This document shows positions 36,197 to 45,491 of a stretch of DNA of 64,000 bases, piece by piece. A program made the position numbers and the translations under genes. The stretch is from Fimenecus sp052169395 (GTDB lineage: Bacteria > Bacillota > Clostridia > Oscillospirales > Acutalibacteraceae): contig JBQNCN010000001.1 of NCBI GenBank assembly GCA_052169395.1, forward strand, positions 310,001 through 374,000. The letters are read 5' to 3'. Below the pieces are notes generated by a model, which was given only the letters and a program-made list of their open reading frames with translations, had not been told where the DNA came from and ran no database searches. Positions within the stretch are counted from its first letter, which is position 1, and each line of letters opens with the position of its first letter.

Positions 36197-37689
36197 TATT
36201 TAATTCCTAAAAAATCAAATACCGCACTGTGCATTTCTGAAATATCATAAGTACTTTTAAAACGCACTCTTTTATTTTTTAGCTCCGTCAAATTTTTCGG
36301 CGCTTCAATTCCTGTAATTGCAGAAAGTTTCTCAACGCATTCAAAATCATCATCAGGCAAGGCATTTTCGGTAAAACTTGATAAAACAGTCCTTGAAAAT
36401 TTATATGGATTTGCAGTTGATACAACAACTGTATTTGTTAAATCATTTGTATCATTCACATACTCTTCATACACTCTTTGAGCAACAGCAGTGTGAGTGT
36501 CTAAAAGATAATCATACTCTTCAAAAGTTTCTTTTATTTGTTTTTGAGTATCGACATCATCTGCAAAACCCGCAGCAAAAATTTTATTTAGCTTTTCAAG
36601 AATTTCATTTGAAACGGTATACTCACCAGTTTTAAGCTTTTCCATATAATCTTTTACAAGTTCTGAATTTTTATCTGATAAATGCCACAACAGCCTTTCC
36701 AAGTTAGAACTTATAAGAATATCCATAGACGGAGAAGCTGTCTGATAGAAACTTCTGTTTTTATTATAAATACCCGTTGCAAAAAATTCGGTTAAAACAT
36801 TATTTATATTGCTTGCACAAATAAGAGTTTTTATCGGAACACCCATTTCACGAGCATAATATCCTGCCAATATATCACCGAAATTACCTGTAGGCACACA
36901 AAAATTCACCTTTTCACCAAGCTCAATGCTTTGGTTATTTACCAAATCACAATATGCGGAAACATAATAAACAATCTGCGGTGCAAGTCTACCCCAATTT
37001 ATCGAATTTGCAGAACTGAAAAGATATCCGTTTTCAAGAAGTTTATTTTTAGTTTCACTGTTTGTAAAAATCTTTTTAACACCATTCTGACAATCATCAA
37101 AATTTCCATTTATGGCACAAACAGAAACATTCGACCCCTCCTGAGTTATCATCTGCATTTTTTGCATAGCTGAAACACCATCGGTAGGATAGAACACTAT
37201 AATATCAATATTTTCCGCATCTTTAAATCCTTCAAGCGCCGCCTTACCCGTATCACCTGAAGTCGCCGTTAAAATCACAAGCTTTTTACCACTAAGATTT
37301 TTCTTTGCGGATACACTTAAAAGATGCGGAAGAAGTTGAAGAGCCATATCCTTAAAAGCACAAGTAGGACCTCTCCAAAGCTCAAGCACACTTTCTCTAC
37401 CATTAAGTTTTTTTAAAGGAGCTATTTTTTCAGAGCTGAATTTTGAACTCTCATAAGCACTTTCAATACACATTTCAAGTTCTTCTTTTGAAAAATCCGT
37501 AAGCCAAAGCTTTAGAACTTTTTCCGCACGCTTTTTATACGGCAGATTGCCTATTTTCTTTATATCCGAAAGCGAAAGCTTTGGTATTTCCATAGGTACA
37601 AAAAGTCCGCCATCATCACAAATTCCCTTTGCAATTGCCTCTGAAGCATTTACTTTTATTGAATTATCTCTTGTTCCTGTATAAAGCAT
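36196..37689 (-). CDS. thrC: Threonine synthase
   Basis: The 497-residue PLP protein starts YTGTRDN...KGICDDGGLFVP, the thrC-type N-terminus. The PLP lysine is in GPTCAFKDMALQLLP near residue 108. LTATSGDTGKAALEGF near 140 and INWGRLAPQIVYYVSAY near 229 are phosphate-binding and active-site regions. It makes threonine from O-phosphohomoserine. The length fits the longer bacterial class. A promoter lies upstream, and the phosphoesterase follows with overlapping codons. Confidence 0.95.
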   Translation of the reverse strand: MLYTGTRDNSIKVNASEAIAKGICDDGGLFVPMEIPKLSLSDIKKIGNLPYKKRAEKVLKLWLTDFSKEELEMCIESAYESSKFSSEKIAPLKKLNGRESVLELWRGPTCAFKDMALQLLPHLLSVSAKKNLSGKKLVILTATSGDTGKAALEGFKDAENIDIIVFYPTDGVSAMQKMQMITQEGSNVSVCAINGNFDDCQNGVKKIFTNSETKNKLLENGYLFSSANSINWGRLAPQIVYYVSAYCDLVNNQSIELGEKVNFCVPTGNFGDILAGYYAREMGVPIKTLICASNINNVLTEFFATGIYNKNRSFYQTASPSMDILISSNLERLLWHLSDKNSELVKDYMEKLKTGEYTVSNEILEKLNKIFAAGFADDVDTQKQIKETFEEYDYLLDTHTAVAQRVYEEYVNDTNDLTNTVVVSTANPYKFSRTVLSSFTENALPDDDFECVEKLSAITGIEAPKNLTELKNKRVRFKSTYDISEMHSAVFDFLGIK

Positions 37690-37717
37690 ATTTCTCTCTT
37701 ATTACAATATTTTGCTT

Positions 37718-37746
37718 ATATTAGCATAAAGCACGGTACAATTCAA
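37718..37746 (-). promoter_or_regulatory. Candidate promoter of thrC with a palindrome over its -35 box
   Basis: TTGAAT (37741-37746) and TAATAT (37718-37723) are 17 bases apart on the minus strand. The -35 box is one arm of ATTCAA-TTT-TTGAAT (37741-37755), which could be an operator or part of the clpC 3' end. Confidence 0.45.
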
Positions 37747-37756
37747 TTTTTGAATG

Positions 37757-40222
37757 TTATATTTTTTTAAAAGTAAAAGTATTCTTTTGATATACACAGC
37801 TATATTTCTCGCCTGCTGAAACACTGCCGTTTAAAATCTGCTCTGAAAGTTCATCCTCAATTTTACTTTGAATTGCTCTTTTAAGAGGTCTTGCACCATA
37901 AACCTCATCAAAGCCCTCCTCAGAAATCCTCTTTATAACAGACTGAGAAAATTTTATTTCAATACCTAACGCTTTTGTTCTTTCAGAAAGCTTTGCAAGC
38001 AAATTTTCAGCAATTTTTTCAATTTCCGATTTCTTAAGTCTTTCAAAAACAATAATATCATCAACACGATTTAAAAATTCAGGTCTGAAATTATTTTTAA
38101 GCTCGCCCATAACCGCATTATTTATTTCAGACTTGGTTCTGCATTCTCTATCTTCATCCTGTGCAAAACCGAAAGAAATTTTATCAGGCGAAGTAATAAG
38201 CCTTGCTCCGATATTTGAAGTCATAATAATTACAGTATTTTTAAAATCAACCTTTCTTCCCTGACCGTCCGTCAATTCTCCATCATCAAGTACCTGAAGA
38301 AGAATATTAAAAACATCCGGATGGGCCTTTTCAATTTCATCAAAAAGGATTACCGAATAAGGCTTTGTCCTCACTTTATCGGTAAGCTGTCCGCCCTCTT
38401 CATAACCCACATATCCAGGAGGAGCTCCTATGAGTCTTGAAACAGTATGTTTTTCCATGTATTCACTCATATCAATTCTTACAAGAGCAGTTTCATCACC
38501 GAACATCGCTTCTGCAAGCGCTTTTGAAAGTTCTGTTTTTCCAACTCCAGTCGGTCCCAAAAATATAAATGAACCTATAGGTTTTTTAGGGTCCTTAAGA
38601 CCTGTTCTGCTCCTTCTTATCGCACGACTTACAGCTTTAACCGCCTGTTTTTGTCCTATAATCCTTTTGTGTAACTCATCCTCAAGATGTAAAAGTCTCT
38701 CGCTTTCATCTTTTGTTAAATTTGTCACCGGAATTCCAGTCCACTGTGCAACAACCTCTGCAATCTCTTTTTCACTTACCTCATCATGCTTTTCTTCAGA
38801 CTTTTCATTCCATTCCAACTTAAGTTTATGCAACTTGGCATTCATAGAGTTTTCTTCATCTCTAAGCTTTGCAGCTTTTTCAAAATTCTGATTTTTAATA
38901 GCAGCAGCCTTTTCAGCAACAAGGCTTTTAAGCTCCGTTTCAACTTTATTTATTTCAGGTGGCTCGGTATATTTATGCAGTCTTACTCTTGATGCAGCCT
39001 CATCCATTAAATCAATAGCTTTATCAGGCAAAAAACGATCGCCTATATATCTCGATGAAAGACTTACAGCACTTTCAATAGCGGAATCAGTAATTTTCAC
39101 CTTATGATGAGCTTCATATTTATCACGTAAACCTTTAAGAATAATTACCGCCTCGTCCTCAGACGGTTCATTTACCATAACAGGCTGAAAACGCCGTTCA
39201 AGAGCCGCATCTTTTTCAATATCCTTTCTATATTCATCTATGGTGGTAGCACCTATTATCTGAAGTTCTCCTCTTGCAAGACTAGGTTTCAAAATATTTG
39301 CAGCGTCGGTTGATCCTTCTGTAGACCCTGCACCTACAAGCTGATGAACCTCATCAATAAAAAGTATTATATTCTTAGATTTTATAACCATATCTATAAC
39401 ACTCTTTATGCGTTCCTCAAAATCTCCACGATATTTTGAGCCTGCAAGCATAGAAGTTAAATCAAGTGAAACAAGCTTTTTATTTTTTAAAAACTCCGGC
39501 ACTTCACCCTTAATTATTTTAATAGCAAGTCCCTCGGATATAGCGGTTTTACCTACACCAGGTTCTCCTATAAGACACGGATTGTTCTTTGTGCGTCTTG
39601 ATAAAATCTGTATAACTCTCTCAATTTCAGTATCTCTACCTATAACGGGATCAATTTTCCCATCCTTTGCCATTTGAGTCAAATCTCTACCATATTTCAA
39701 AAGTTCTTTATCATCTTTTGACTTCTCTACCACTGCATTACCACTATCATCCCTATTCAAATTAAAATGCTCAGTTTCTTCAACACTATTTTTCAATTTA
39801 GACACTACAGCAGCTGCAATGTCATCATACAAAACACCGCTTGCTTTTAAAATTCTTGCTCCCGCACAACGGCCGTCACTAGCAATGGCAAGCAAAATGT
39901 GTTCTGTATCAACCGCAGTTTCTGAAAATTGGCGTGATATTCTAAATGCGTTTTCAAGAGAAGCCTTTGCTCTCGGAGTAAAATCATCTGCACCAAGAGT
40001 TGTCGGAATACCGATCCCTATATTTGATTTTAAAATATTCTTAACAATATCTCTATGTATATTAAAATCGTAAAGCACTCTACCCGCATTTGTATCATCT
40101 TCAACACAAAGTCCAAAAAGAATATGCTCTGTACCTATATATCCATGACCTAAATTCTCAGCAGCAGAAACCGCTTCAGAAAGCGCTTTTTCCGCCGCTC
40201 TTGTAAATCCTTCAAATTTCAT
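37757..40222 (-). CDS. clpC: ATP-dependent Clp protease ATPase subunit ClpC
   Basis: The 821-residue protein is a two-ring AAA+ unfoldase. It has an N-terminal ClpN double repeat, first Walker A IGEPGVGKTAIS near residue 208, a UVR-containing middle coil (AAIKNQNFEKAAKLRDEE near 430) and second Walker A FLGPTGVGKTELS near 550. FAQDEDRE lies in the ClpP loop region. ClpC degrades proteins with ClpP and adaptors such as McsA/McsB and MecA. It is the last gene of mcsA-mcsB-clpC. Confidence 0.97.
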   Translation of the reverse strand: MKFEGFTRAAEKALSEAVSAAENLGHGYIGTEHILFGLCVEDDTNAGRVLYDFNIHRDIVKNILKSNIGIGIPTTLGADDFTPRAKASLENAFRISRQFSETAVDTEHILLAIASDGRCAGARILKASGVLYDDIAAAVVSKLKNSVEETEHFNLNRDDSGNAVVEKSKDDKELLKYGRDLTQMAKDGKIDPVIGRDTEIERVIQILSRRTKNNPCLIGEPGVGKTAISEGLAIKIIKGEVPEFLKNKKLVSLDLTSMLAGSKYRGDFEERIKSVIDMVIKSKNIILFIDEVHQLVGAGSTEGSTDAANILKPSLARGELQIIGATTIDEYRKDIEKDAALERRFQPVMVNEPSEDEAVIILKGLRDKYEAHHKVKITDSAIESAVSLSSRYIGDRFLPDKAIDLMDEAASRVRLHKYTEPPEINKVETELKSLVAEKAAAIKNQNFEKAAKLRDEENSMNAKLHKLKLEWNEKSEEKHDEVSEKEIAEVVAQWTGIPVTNLTKDESERLLHLEDELHKRIIGQKQAVKAVSRAIRRSRTGLKDPKKPIGSFIFLGPTGVGKTELSKALAEAMFGDETALVRIDMSEYMEKHTVSRLIGAPPGYVGYEEGGQLTDKVRTKPYSVILFDEIEKAHPDVFNILLQVLDDGELTDGQGRKVDFKNTVIIMTSNIGARLITSPDKISFGFAQDEDRECRTKSEINNAVMGELKNNFRPEFLNRVDDIIVFERLKKSEIEKIAENLLAKLSERTKALGIEIKFSQSVIKRISEEGFDEVYGARPLKRAIQSKIEDELSEQILNGSVSAGEKYSCVYQKNTFTFKKI

Positions 40223-40245
40223 CGTTCTGCTCCTTTATAAAAATT

Positions 40246-41247
40246 TTATTTAATTGCGCTGCGCACTTTTTCCGCTCTTGCAATATCTCTTTCTTTTTCT
40301 GAAAGAAGTCTGTCAGATTCTGCATTTATCGCAGCAGGTTGCATTTCAAAAATCAATTTATCAATCATCGACTTATCTATATTCAAAATTTTAGAAACCG
40401 CACCAAGCCTTAAATGTGAAATGAGTTCCAAAAACTCTTTAAATGGTAAAATCTTTGAATTACTAAGAATTCCAAAAGCCCTATAAATCATATCTTCCGT
40501 TTCTATCTGAACTATGAGCTGTTTTCTAAGCTCTCGTTCCTGAGTTATTATCTGAAGAGCTGTTGCTTCAAGGTTTTCAATGGCAGCGTGCTCTGAAATC
40601 CCCAATGTAATACCGTTTGAAAGCATATATATATCTCCATTTTCAGAACGAAGCTGTGAATATGCAGGTCTTAATGAAAGTCCTAATTTTTGTACAGTAT
40701 TTATAATAGAATTTAGTCTTCCGCTTGCCGAAAGCGCAGGTAAATGTAAAATCAAACAAGAATTCATTGCATTACCCAAATTTGACGGACTTGACGTCAA
40801 ATATCCAAGTCTTTCATCAAAAGCAAAATTTAAACTTTTATTAAGTTTGCTGTCCAGTGAATCAATCCGCTCATAAGCTTTTTCAAGAGAAAGTCCCTGT
40901 TCAATGGTTCTCATACAAATATGTTCAGTTTCATTTATCATAATAAATGTTTTTGACGCTTCATCAATCAAAAGACCTCTTCCGTCTGAATCCGACACAA
41001 ATTCAGGTGTACAAAAGCATTTTTCCGCCATTGATATAAGCTGGGACTTTGTTAACAGCTTTGGATCTACATATTTAAAATCATCAGCTTTACACACCTC
41101 TTTTTTTATAAGTTCACAAACTCTTGTTTTTTCTTGGCTGCCAAGTTTATATGGAAAAGGAAAATTCTCAAGATTTCTTGAAACGGTAAGAACTGTAGAT
41201 ATAACAATATCAGACTGTGCTCCGGTACCTAAATATATATCATTCAT
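40246..41247 (-). CDS. mcsB: McsB-like protein (protein arginine kinase family), probably inactive as a kinase
   Basis: This 333-residue protein aligns along its length with McsB: SRNLENFPFP near residue 23, DERLGYLTSSPSN near 144, LHLPALSASGRLN near 167 and SNGITLGISEH near 208. Compared from memory with Bacillus McsB, the SSRIRLARN motif reads STVLTVSRN. The HIR arginine is Cys111, the TSCPTN cysteine is Ser153, and the GTGLRAS arginine is Asn162. These losses suggest a pseudokinase or adaptor. The ATG at 41247 follows GGAGGG and overlaps the mcsA stop. Confidence 0.85.
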   Translation of the reverse strand: MNDIYLGTGAQSDIVISTVLTVSRNLENFPFPYKLGSQEKTRVCELIKKEVCKADDFKYVDPKLLTKSQLISMAEKCFCTPEFVSDSDGRGLLIDEASKTFIMINETEHICMRTIEQGLSLEKAYERIDSLDSKLNKSLNFAFDERLGYLTSSPSNLGNAMNSCLILHLPALSASGRLNSIINTVQKLGLSLRPAYSQLRSENGDIYMLSNGITLGISEHAAIENLEATALQIITQERELRKQLIVQIETEDMIYRAFGILSNSKILPFKEFLELISHLRLGAVSKILNIDKSMIDKLIFEMQPAAINAESDRLLSEKERDIARAEKVRSAIK

Positions 41248-41749
41248 TTTTTCCCTCCAGCTTTTTAATTTTATCTCTAACAGTCGCCGCATGCTCATAG
41301 TCCTGTCTTTCAACAGCACTTTGCATTTCTTTTTTCAATTTTTCTATTTCAGTATCGGCTTCACTTTCACATCTTTCAAATTGCTTATTTGCAGTTTTTC
41401 CTAAATGCTTTGTTCTACCATGAATTCTTTCAATAATAGGTTCAAGTTCCTCATGAAAAGTGCTATAACATTCTGCGCATCCCGTTCTTCCATTTTTTGC
41501 AATTTCATCAAATGAAGTGCCGCATTTTGAGCAGCGCTTTACAGAAGTGCCCAGCTCACGTTCCGCCAAAGAACCTGCAAAAAACGAACTTAAAATATCG
41601 GGAAATGAGAAGCCAAAATCCGAAAAAGCAGTCTCATAACCAAGTGCTTTAGCACACTCCGGACAAAGATGAAGCTCAAGCGCTTCACCGTTAATTACGC
41701 TTTTAATATGCATAGAAGCGTCATTTTTTCCACAATTTTGACAAATCAT
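41240..41749 (-). CDS. mcsA: McsA, zinc-binding partner of McsB
   Basis: The 169-residue protein has zinc-type CxxC pairs: CQNCGKND at the start, CPECAKALG near 30, CSKCGTSF near 75 and CAECYSTFHEEL near 91. It ends with a UVR motif (MQSAVERQDYEHAATVRDKIKKLE, quoted in part only). McsA activates McsB and binds ClpC in Bacillus. The ATG at 41749 follows AAAGGAG with 8 bases between; a GTG 9 bases upstream overlaps the site. It heads the operon, without ctsR. Confidence 0.9.
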   Translation of the reverse strand: MICQNCGKNDASMHIKSVINGEALELHLCPECAKALGYETAFSDFGFSFPDILSSFFAGSLAERELGTSVKRCSKCGTSFDEIAKNGRTGCAECYSTFHEELEPIIERIHGRTKHLGKTANKQFERCESEADTEIEKLKKEMQSAVERQDYEHAATVRDKIKKLEGKNE

Positions 41750-41781
41750 AATATTCACTCCTTTATTATTTCTATACTTGC

Positions 41782-41809
41782 ATTATATTCCAAGAAAAAA
41801 TTAAATCAA
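41782..41809 (-). promoter_or_regulatory. sigma-A promoter of mcsA-mcsB-clpC
   Basis: TTGATT (41804-41809) and TATAAT (41782-41787) are 16 bases apart on the minus strand, about 35 bases upstream of mcsA. No CtsR heptad repeat was found around it. Confidence 0.65.
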
Positions 41810-41894
41810 ATCATGTTTTTCGGATTTTCGCATTAAAATACCATAATAAATCTTTTAATCTCATTATATCAAATTAAATTGTGTTATTTTCTAT

Positions 41895-41929
41895 TTTTTT
41901 AGCAATCACATATTACAGTTGCTAAAAAA
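41895..41929. promoter_or_regulatory. Inverted repeat resembling CIRCE upstream of the clp operon
   Basis: Perfect 11-bp arms TTTTTTAGCAA and TTGCTAAAAAA flank 13 bases. The core at 41899-41925 is TTAGCAATC-N9-AGTTGCTAA, the same 9-9-9 layout as the HrcA site CIRCE (TTAGCACTC-N9-GAGTGCTAA), matching 8 of 9 and 6 of 9 bases. No U-run follows on the minus strand, so a terminator for that strand is unlikely. Confidence 0.4.
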
Positions 41930-41948
41930 GATTTTTTCTAATAAAAAA

Positions 41949-41964
41949 AGAGCTGCAAAGCTCT
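41949..41964 (-). terminator. Terminator after capF
   Basis: AGAGCT and AGCTCT around a 4-base loop are followed by seven T on the minus strand. It ends the UDP-FucNAc operon. Confidence 0.8.
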
Positions 41965-41970
41965 CTTTAT

Positions 41971-43170
41971 TTAAACAGGATCTGCAAATGTATCAGGTTT
42001 TTCAGGATCAAATTTTTCATTAGCCCACATAAGCGTAACAAGATCTTCCGTTTGAGATAAATTTATTATATTGTGAGTATATCCGGGAATCATATGCACC
42101 GCTTTAATTTCCTTTCCATCAACCTCAAACTCCAAAATTTCATCAGTGCCTATTTTTCTTTCTTGAATAAGTCCAGAACCTGAAACAACAATAAAAAACT
42201 CCCATTTTGAATTATGCCAATGCTGTCCCTTAGTAATTCCAGGTTTTGAAATATTAACACTGAATTGTCCGCATTTTTCCGTTTTTAAAAGCTCCGTAAA
42301 ACTGCCTCTGTTATCAATATTCATTTTAAGTGAGAACGCAATTTTGTGCTTAGGTAAATATGAAAGATACATTGAATAAAGTTTTTTTTCAAAACTTCCA
42401 TCTGGAATCTCAGGTATTATAAGAGTTTTAGGTTGATCGTGAAAGCTATTAAGGCATTCAACAATATATCCCAATGTAGCTTTATGAGTCTCTTTGACAA
42501 AGCAATATTTTCCATCAGGATTTTCAATAGCATTTACTCCGTCAAATTCACAGTGATGTTCTTTATTTTCAAGTGCATTTAACATTTCCTCAATCAAATC
42601 GTCAATAAAAAGTATTTCAAGCTCAACCGACGGGTCATTTACCGTTACAGGCAAATCATTCGCAATATTATTACAAAAAGTTCCTATTGCACTGTTATAA
42701 TCAGGCTTAACCCATTTACCTGCAATATTAGGAAACCGGTAAACAAAAACCTTTGCCCCCGTTTCTCTTGCATATTCAAAAAAAAGAGTTTCCCCGTCTC
42801 TTTTTGAAATTCCATATTCGGAAGTTCCAAATCTTCCTGAAAGACTTGCCTGAACTGAAGAAGAAAGCATTACAGAAGCTTTATTCTTAAATTTTTTAAG
42901 AGTATTAAGCAAATCAGATGCAAATCCGAAATTCCCCTTTTTAAAATCATCTATATTTTCAGGTCTGTTAATACCTGCAAGATTAAAAATAAAGTTCGCT
43001 TTTTTGCAATATTCTTCAAGTTCTTCATATGTATTATCAATATCATATTCAAAAACTTCATCTATCTTTATATTTGGTCTTGTTCTGTTTTTGCCGTCAC
43101 GAATATTTTTAAGATTTTCAGAAAGATTCTTGCCCACAAACCCTTTTGCACCGGTTATCAAAACATTCAT
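41971..43170 (-). CDS. capF: CapF-type UDP-2-acetamido sugar reductase (UDP-L-FucNAc pathway)
   Basis: The 399-residue protein has an N-terminal NADPH Rossmann domain (VLITGAKGFVGKNL at the start, ANFIFNLAGINRPE near 58, the YGISK triad near 120). It has a C-terminal cupin with GQHWHNSKWEFFIVVSGSG near 314, whose His residues bind zinc. This two-domain layout is that of CapF/WbjC/FnlB, which epimerises and reduces the 4-keto sugar made by CapE. The ATG at 43170 suits the GAGGTG site; one at 43176 is also possible. It is the last gene of the operon. Confidence 0.88.
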   Translation of the reverse strand: MNVLITGAKGFVGKNLSENLKNIRDGKNRTRPNIKIDEVFEYDIDNTYEELEEYCKKANFIFNLAGINRPENIDDFKKGNFGFASDLLNTLKKFKNKASVMLSSSVQASLSGRFGTSEYGISKRDGETLFFEYARETGAKVFVYRFPNIAGKWVKPDYNSAIGTFCNNIANDLPVTVNDPSVELEILFIDDLIEEMLNALENKEHHCEFDGVNAIENPDGKYCFVKETHKATLGYIVECLNSFHDQPKTLIIPEIPDGSFEKKLYSMYLSYLPKHKIAFSLKMNIDNRGSFTELLKTEKCGQFSVNISKPGITKGQHWHNSKWEFFIVVSGSGLIQERKIGTDEILEFEVDGKEIKAVHMIPGYTHNIINLSQTEDLVTLMWANEKFDPEKPDTFADPV

Positions 43171-43182
43171 ATACATACACCT

Positions 43183-44325
43183 CTATTTTAAGCCTATATC
43201 AACCATAAGCCTTGCCACTTCATCAACAAATTCGGAATTTTGATTTTTTATATTAGAAAATTTACTTTTAGCACGATTTTTATCTGTTCCAAAAATTTTT
43301 ATAAATATTCTTTTTATGTAATAAAACGGTAATAAAAATGGATATTTATTCAAATTCGGATAAAGAACTCTCATATTTGTATACGGTAAGAAAACAAGCT
43401 TAAACAGATATCCTATTTTACTTCTGTTCTTTACAACACCAACAGCATTTACATTATCCAAGCTGCCATATACACCGCCATAAACTATATAATTTTGTAT
43501 TCTTAATGTTTTCTCATTATGAACTGCACCACCAAACCAAACATCAACAACCTCAAGTATTGATTTATAAAATTTTAAAATTCCGCAATAATCACACTGT
43601 TTTTCAACTTCAGATTCATTATAAAAGTTATTTCTTCTGAGTATCCATAAATCTATAAAAGGTCTTATACCGCAACCACCTGATACAAAATGATACATCA
43701 TATGGGCAATATGGTGGAATACAAAAAAATCATTTGTTTCTAAATATTTATTTACATTTACTTTTTTTACATAATCCCAGACCCTTTTTAACAGCTTATC
43801 GATATTGCTCATATTTTCACAAATGCTGAAATGCAATTCTAAAAGTGCATTGTTATAATAAAGAGCAACATCGTGATAATTTTTTCTATTTTCTGTTTTA
43901 AAACCGTTTTCAACAAGCTTTACAATTGCTTTTTCAATGTCCTTTTCATGAATAAGAATATCCGTATCACAGCTTGAGCGCATCCACGGTTCAGGATACA
44001 TATCACGAATAACGGAACCCTTCAGCAAAACATAATCTATATTATTTTCATATAATATATTTTCAGTTTTTTCACAAAGACTCTTATTTCGCAAATGTCG
44101 ATATGATGAATACACCAATATCGTTTCTATTTTTTTTCTCAGAGAACTTTCTTTATCAACAATATCGTTTTCAATTAAAGCATTCGCCACAATAGCCGTT
44201 AAATCATGTTTTAAAGCAAGTTCAATAAGATTTTCGATATCAGAATCTGAAATTTTTGATATACCGTTTCTGTCACCCGTAACTTCAGATTTTATCAAAG
44301 CCAATAGAAAATCAACCGTTTTCAC
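43183..44325 (-). CDS. Nucleotidyltransferase-fold protein (PF14907-like), function unknown
   Basis: The 380-residue protein carries IDYVLLKGSVIRDMYPEP and SCDTDILIHEKDIEKAI near residues 100-130, which look like the G-S/D-x-D core of the uncharacterised nucleotidyltransferase family. H-I-A-H-M-M-Y-H-F follows near 210. No membrane helix is obvious. GTG at 44325 (GTGA overlap with the capG stop, GGAGAAAG upstream) is preferred; ATG at 44337 is possible. It lies inside the UDP-FucNAc operon, so a role in the polysaccharide is inferred only. Confidence 0.75.
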   Translation of the reverse strand: MKTVDFLLALIKSEVTGDRNGISKISDSDIENLIELALKHDLTAIVANALIENDIVDKESSLRKKIETILVYSSYRHLRNKSLCEKTENILYENNIDYVLLKGSVIRDMYPEPWMRSSCDTDILIHEKDIEKAIVKLVENGFKTENRKNYHDVALYYNNALLELHFSICENMSNIDKLLKRVWDYVKKVNVNKYLETNDFFVFHHIAHMMYHFVSGGCGIRPFIDLWILRRNNFYNESEVEKQCDYCGILKFYKSILEVVDVWFGGAVHNEKTLRIQNYIVYGGVYGSLDNVNAVGVVKNRSKIGYLFKLVFLPYTNMRVLYPNLNKYPFLLPFYYIKRIFIKIFGTDKNRAKSKFSNIKNQNSEFVDEVARLMVDIGLK

Positions 44326-45491
44326 GACTTTCTCCATACCATCTTATTAACTACACCGACATAAGACTGGATAATTTTTACAACCTTAGTACTTACATTC
44401 TCTTCAATATAATCCGGTACCGCTATACCTAAATCACAACATTTATTCATTTCAACCGCCGTGTCAACCGCCTGAAGAAGACCCTTTTCATCAATTCCAG
44501 ATAAAATAAAACATGCCTTGTCAAGTGCCTCAGGACGTTCCGTAGATGTTCTTATGCAAACTGCAGGAAAAGGATTCCCAACCGACATAAAAAAACTGCT
44601 CTCTTCAGGAAGCGTACCGCTATCCGAAACAACACAAAAAGCATTCATTTGAAGGCTATTATAATCATGAAAACCTAAAGGTTCGTGCTGTATTACACGT
44701 TTATCAAGCTTAAATCCCGTATCTTCCAATCTTTTTTTTGATCTCGGATGACAGGAATATAATATAGGCATGTCATATTTTTCAGCCATTTTATTAACAG
44801 CACTGAAAAGACTTAAAAAATTTTCTTCAGTATCAATATTTTCTTCACGATGCGCTGAAAGCAATATATAATTACCTTTTTCAAGGCCTGTTCTTTTATG
44901 AATATTACTATTATTTATATCTTCAAAATTATTTCTCAAAACTTCCGCCATAGGTGAACCTGTAACATATGTACGCTCTTTAGGGAGTCCGCAATCCGCA
45001 AGATAACGCCTTGCATGCTCTGAATATGCCAGATTTACATCTGAAATTATATCTACAATTCTTCTGTTAGTTTCTTCGGGTAAACATTCATCCTTGCAAC
45101 GATTCCCAGCTTCCATATGAAAAATCGGAATATGAAGTCTTTTTGCACCTATTACGGAAAGACACGAATTTGTATCGCCCAGAACCAAAACGGCGTCAGG
45201 CTTAATAGCATTCATAAGATTGTATGAATACGCTATGATATTTCCCATAGTATATCCAAGCGTTTCACCGACCGCATTCATATATATTTCAGGTTCGGAA
45301 AGTTTTAAATCCTTAAAAAACACACCGTTTAAATTATAATCATAATTTTGTCCCGTATGAGCCAGAAGCGTGTCAAAATATTTTCGACATTTATTTATAA
45401 CTGCAGAAAGTCTGATTATTTCCGGTCTTGTACCTACAATAATCAAAAGCTTTATCTTTCCGTTATTTTTCCATGAAACATTTTCAAACAT
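44322..45491 (-). CDS. capG: CapG-type UDP-sugar 2-epimerase (UDP-L-FucNAc pathway)
   Basis: This 389-residue protein has the UDP-GlcNAc 2-epimerase fold: LLIIVGTRPEIIRLSAVI at the start, LVLGDTNSCLSVIGA near 95, HMEAGNRCKDECLPEETNRR near 120 (quoted in part), and SDSGTLPEESSF near 290. HMEAGNR, rather than the HVEAGLR of WecB, fits the FnlC/CapG group that makes UDP-L-FucNAc. It overlaps capE by 8 bases. Confidence 0.9.
   Translation of the reverse strand: MFENVSWKNNGKIKLLIIVGTRPEIIRLSAVINKCRKYFDTLLAHTGQNYDYNLNGVFFKDLKLSEPEIYMNAVGETLGYTMGNIIAYSYNLMNAIKPDAVLVLGDTNSCLSVIGAKRLHIPIFHMEAGNRCKDECLPEETNRRIVDIISDVNLAYSEHARRYLADCGLPKERTYVTGSPMAEVLRNNFEDINNSNIHKRTGLEKGNYILLSAHREENIDTEENFLSLFSAVNKMAEKYDMPILYSCHPRSKKRLEDTGFKLDKRVIQHEPLGFHDYNSLQMNAFCVVSDSGTLPEESSFFMSVGNPFPAVCIRTSTERPEALDKACFILSGIDEKGLLQAVDTAVEMNKCCDLGIAVPDYIEENVSTKVVKIIQSYVGVVNKMVWRKS

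Noticed and set aside
41895..41929. Terminator for the minus strand at the CIRCE-like repeat
   Set aside because: On the minus strand the stem is followed by A residues and not by U; the capF terminator at 41949-41964 is clear.
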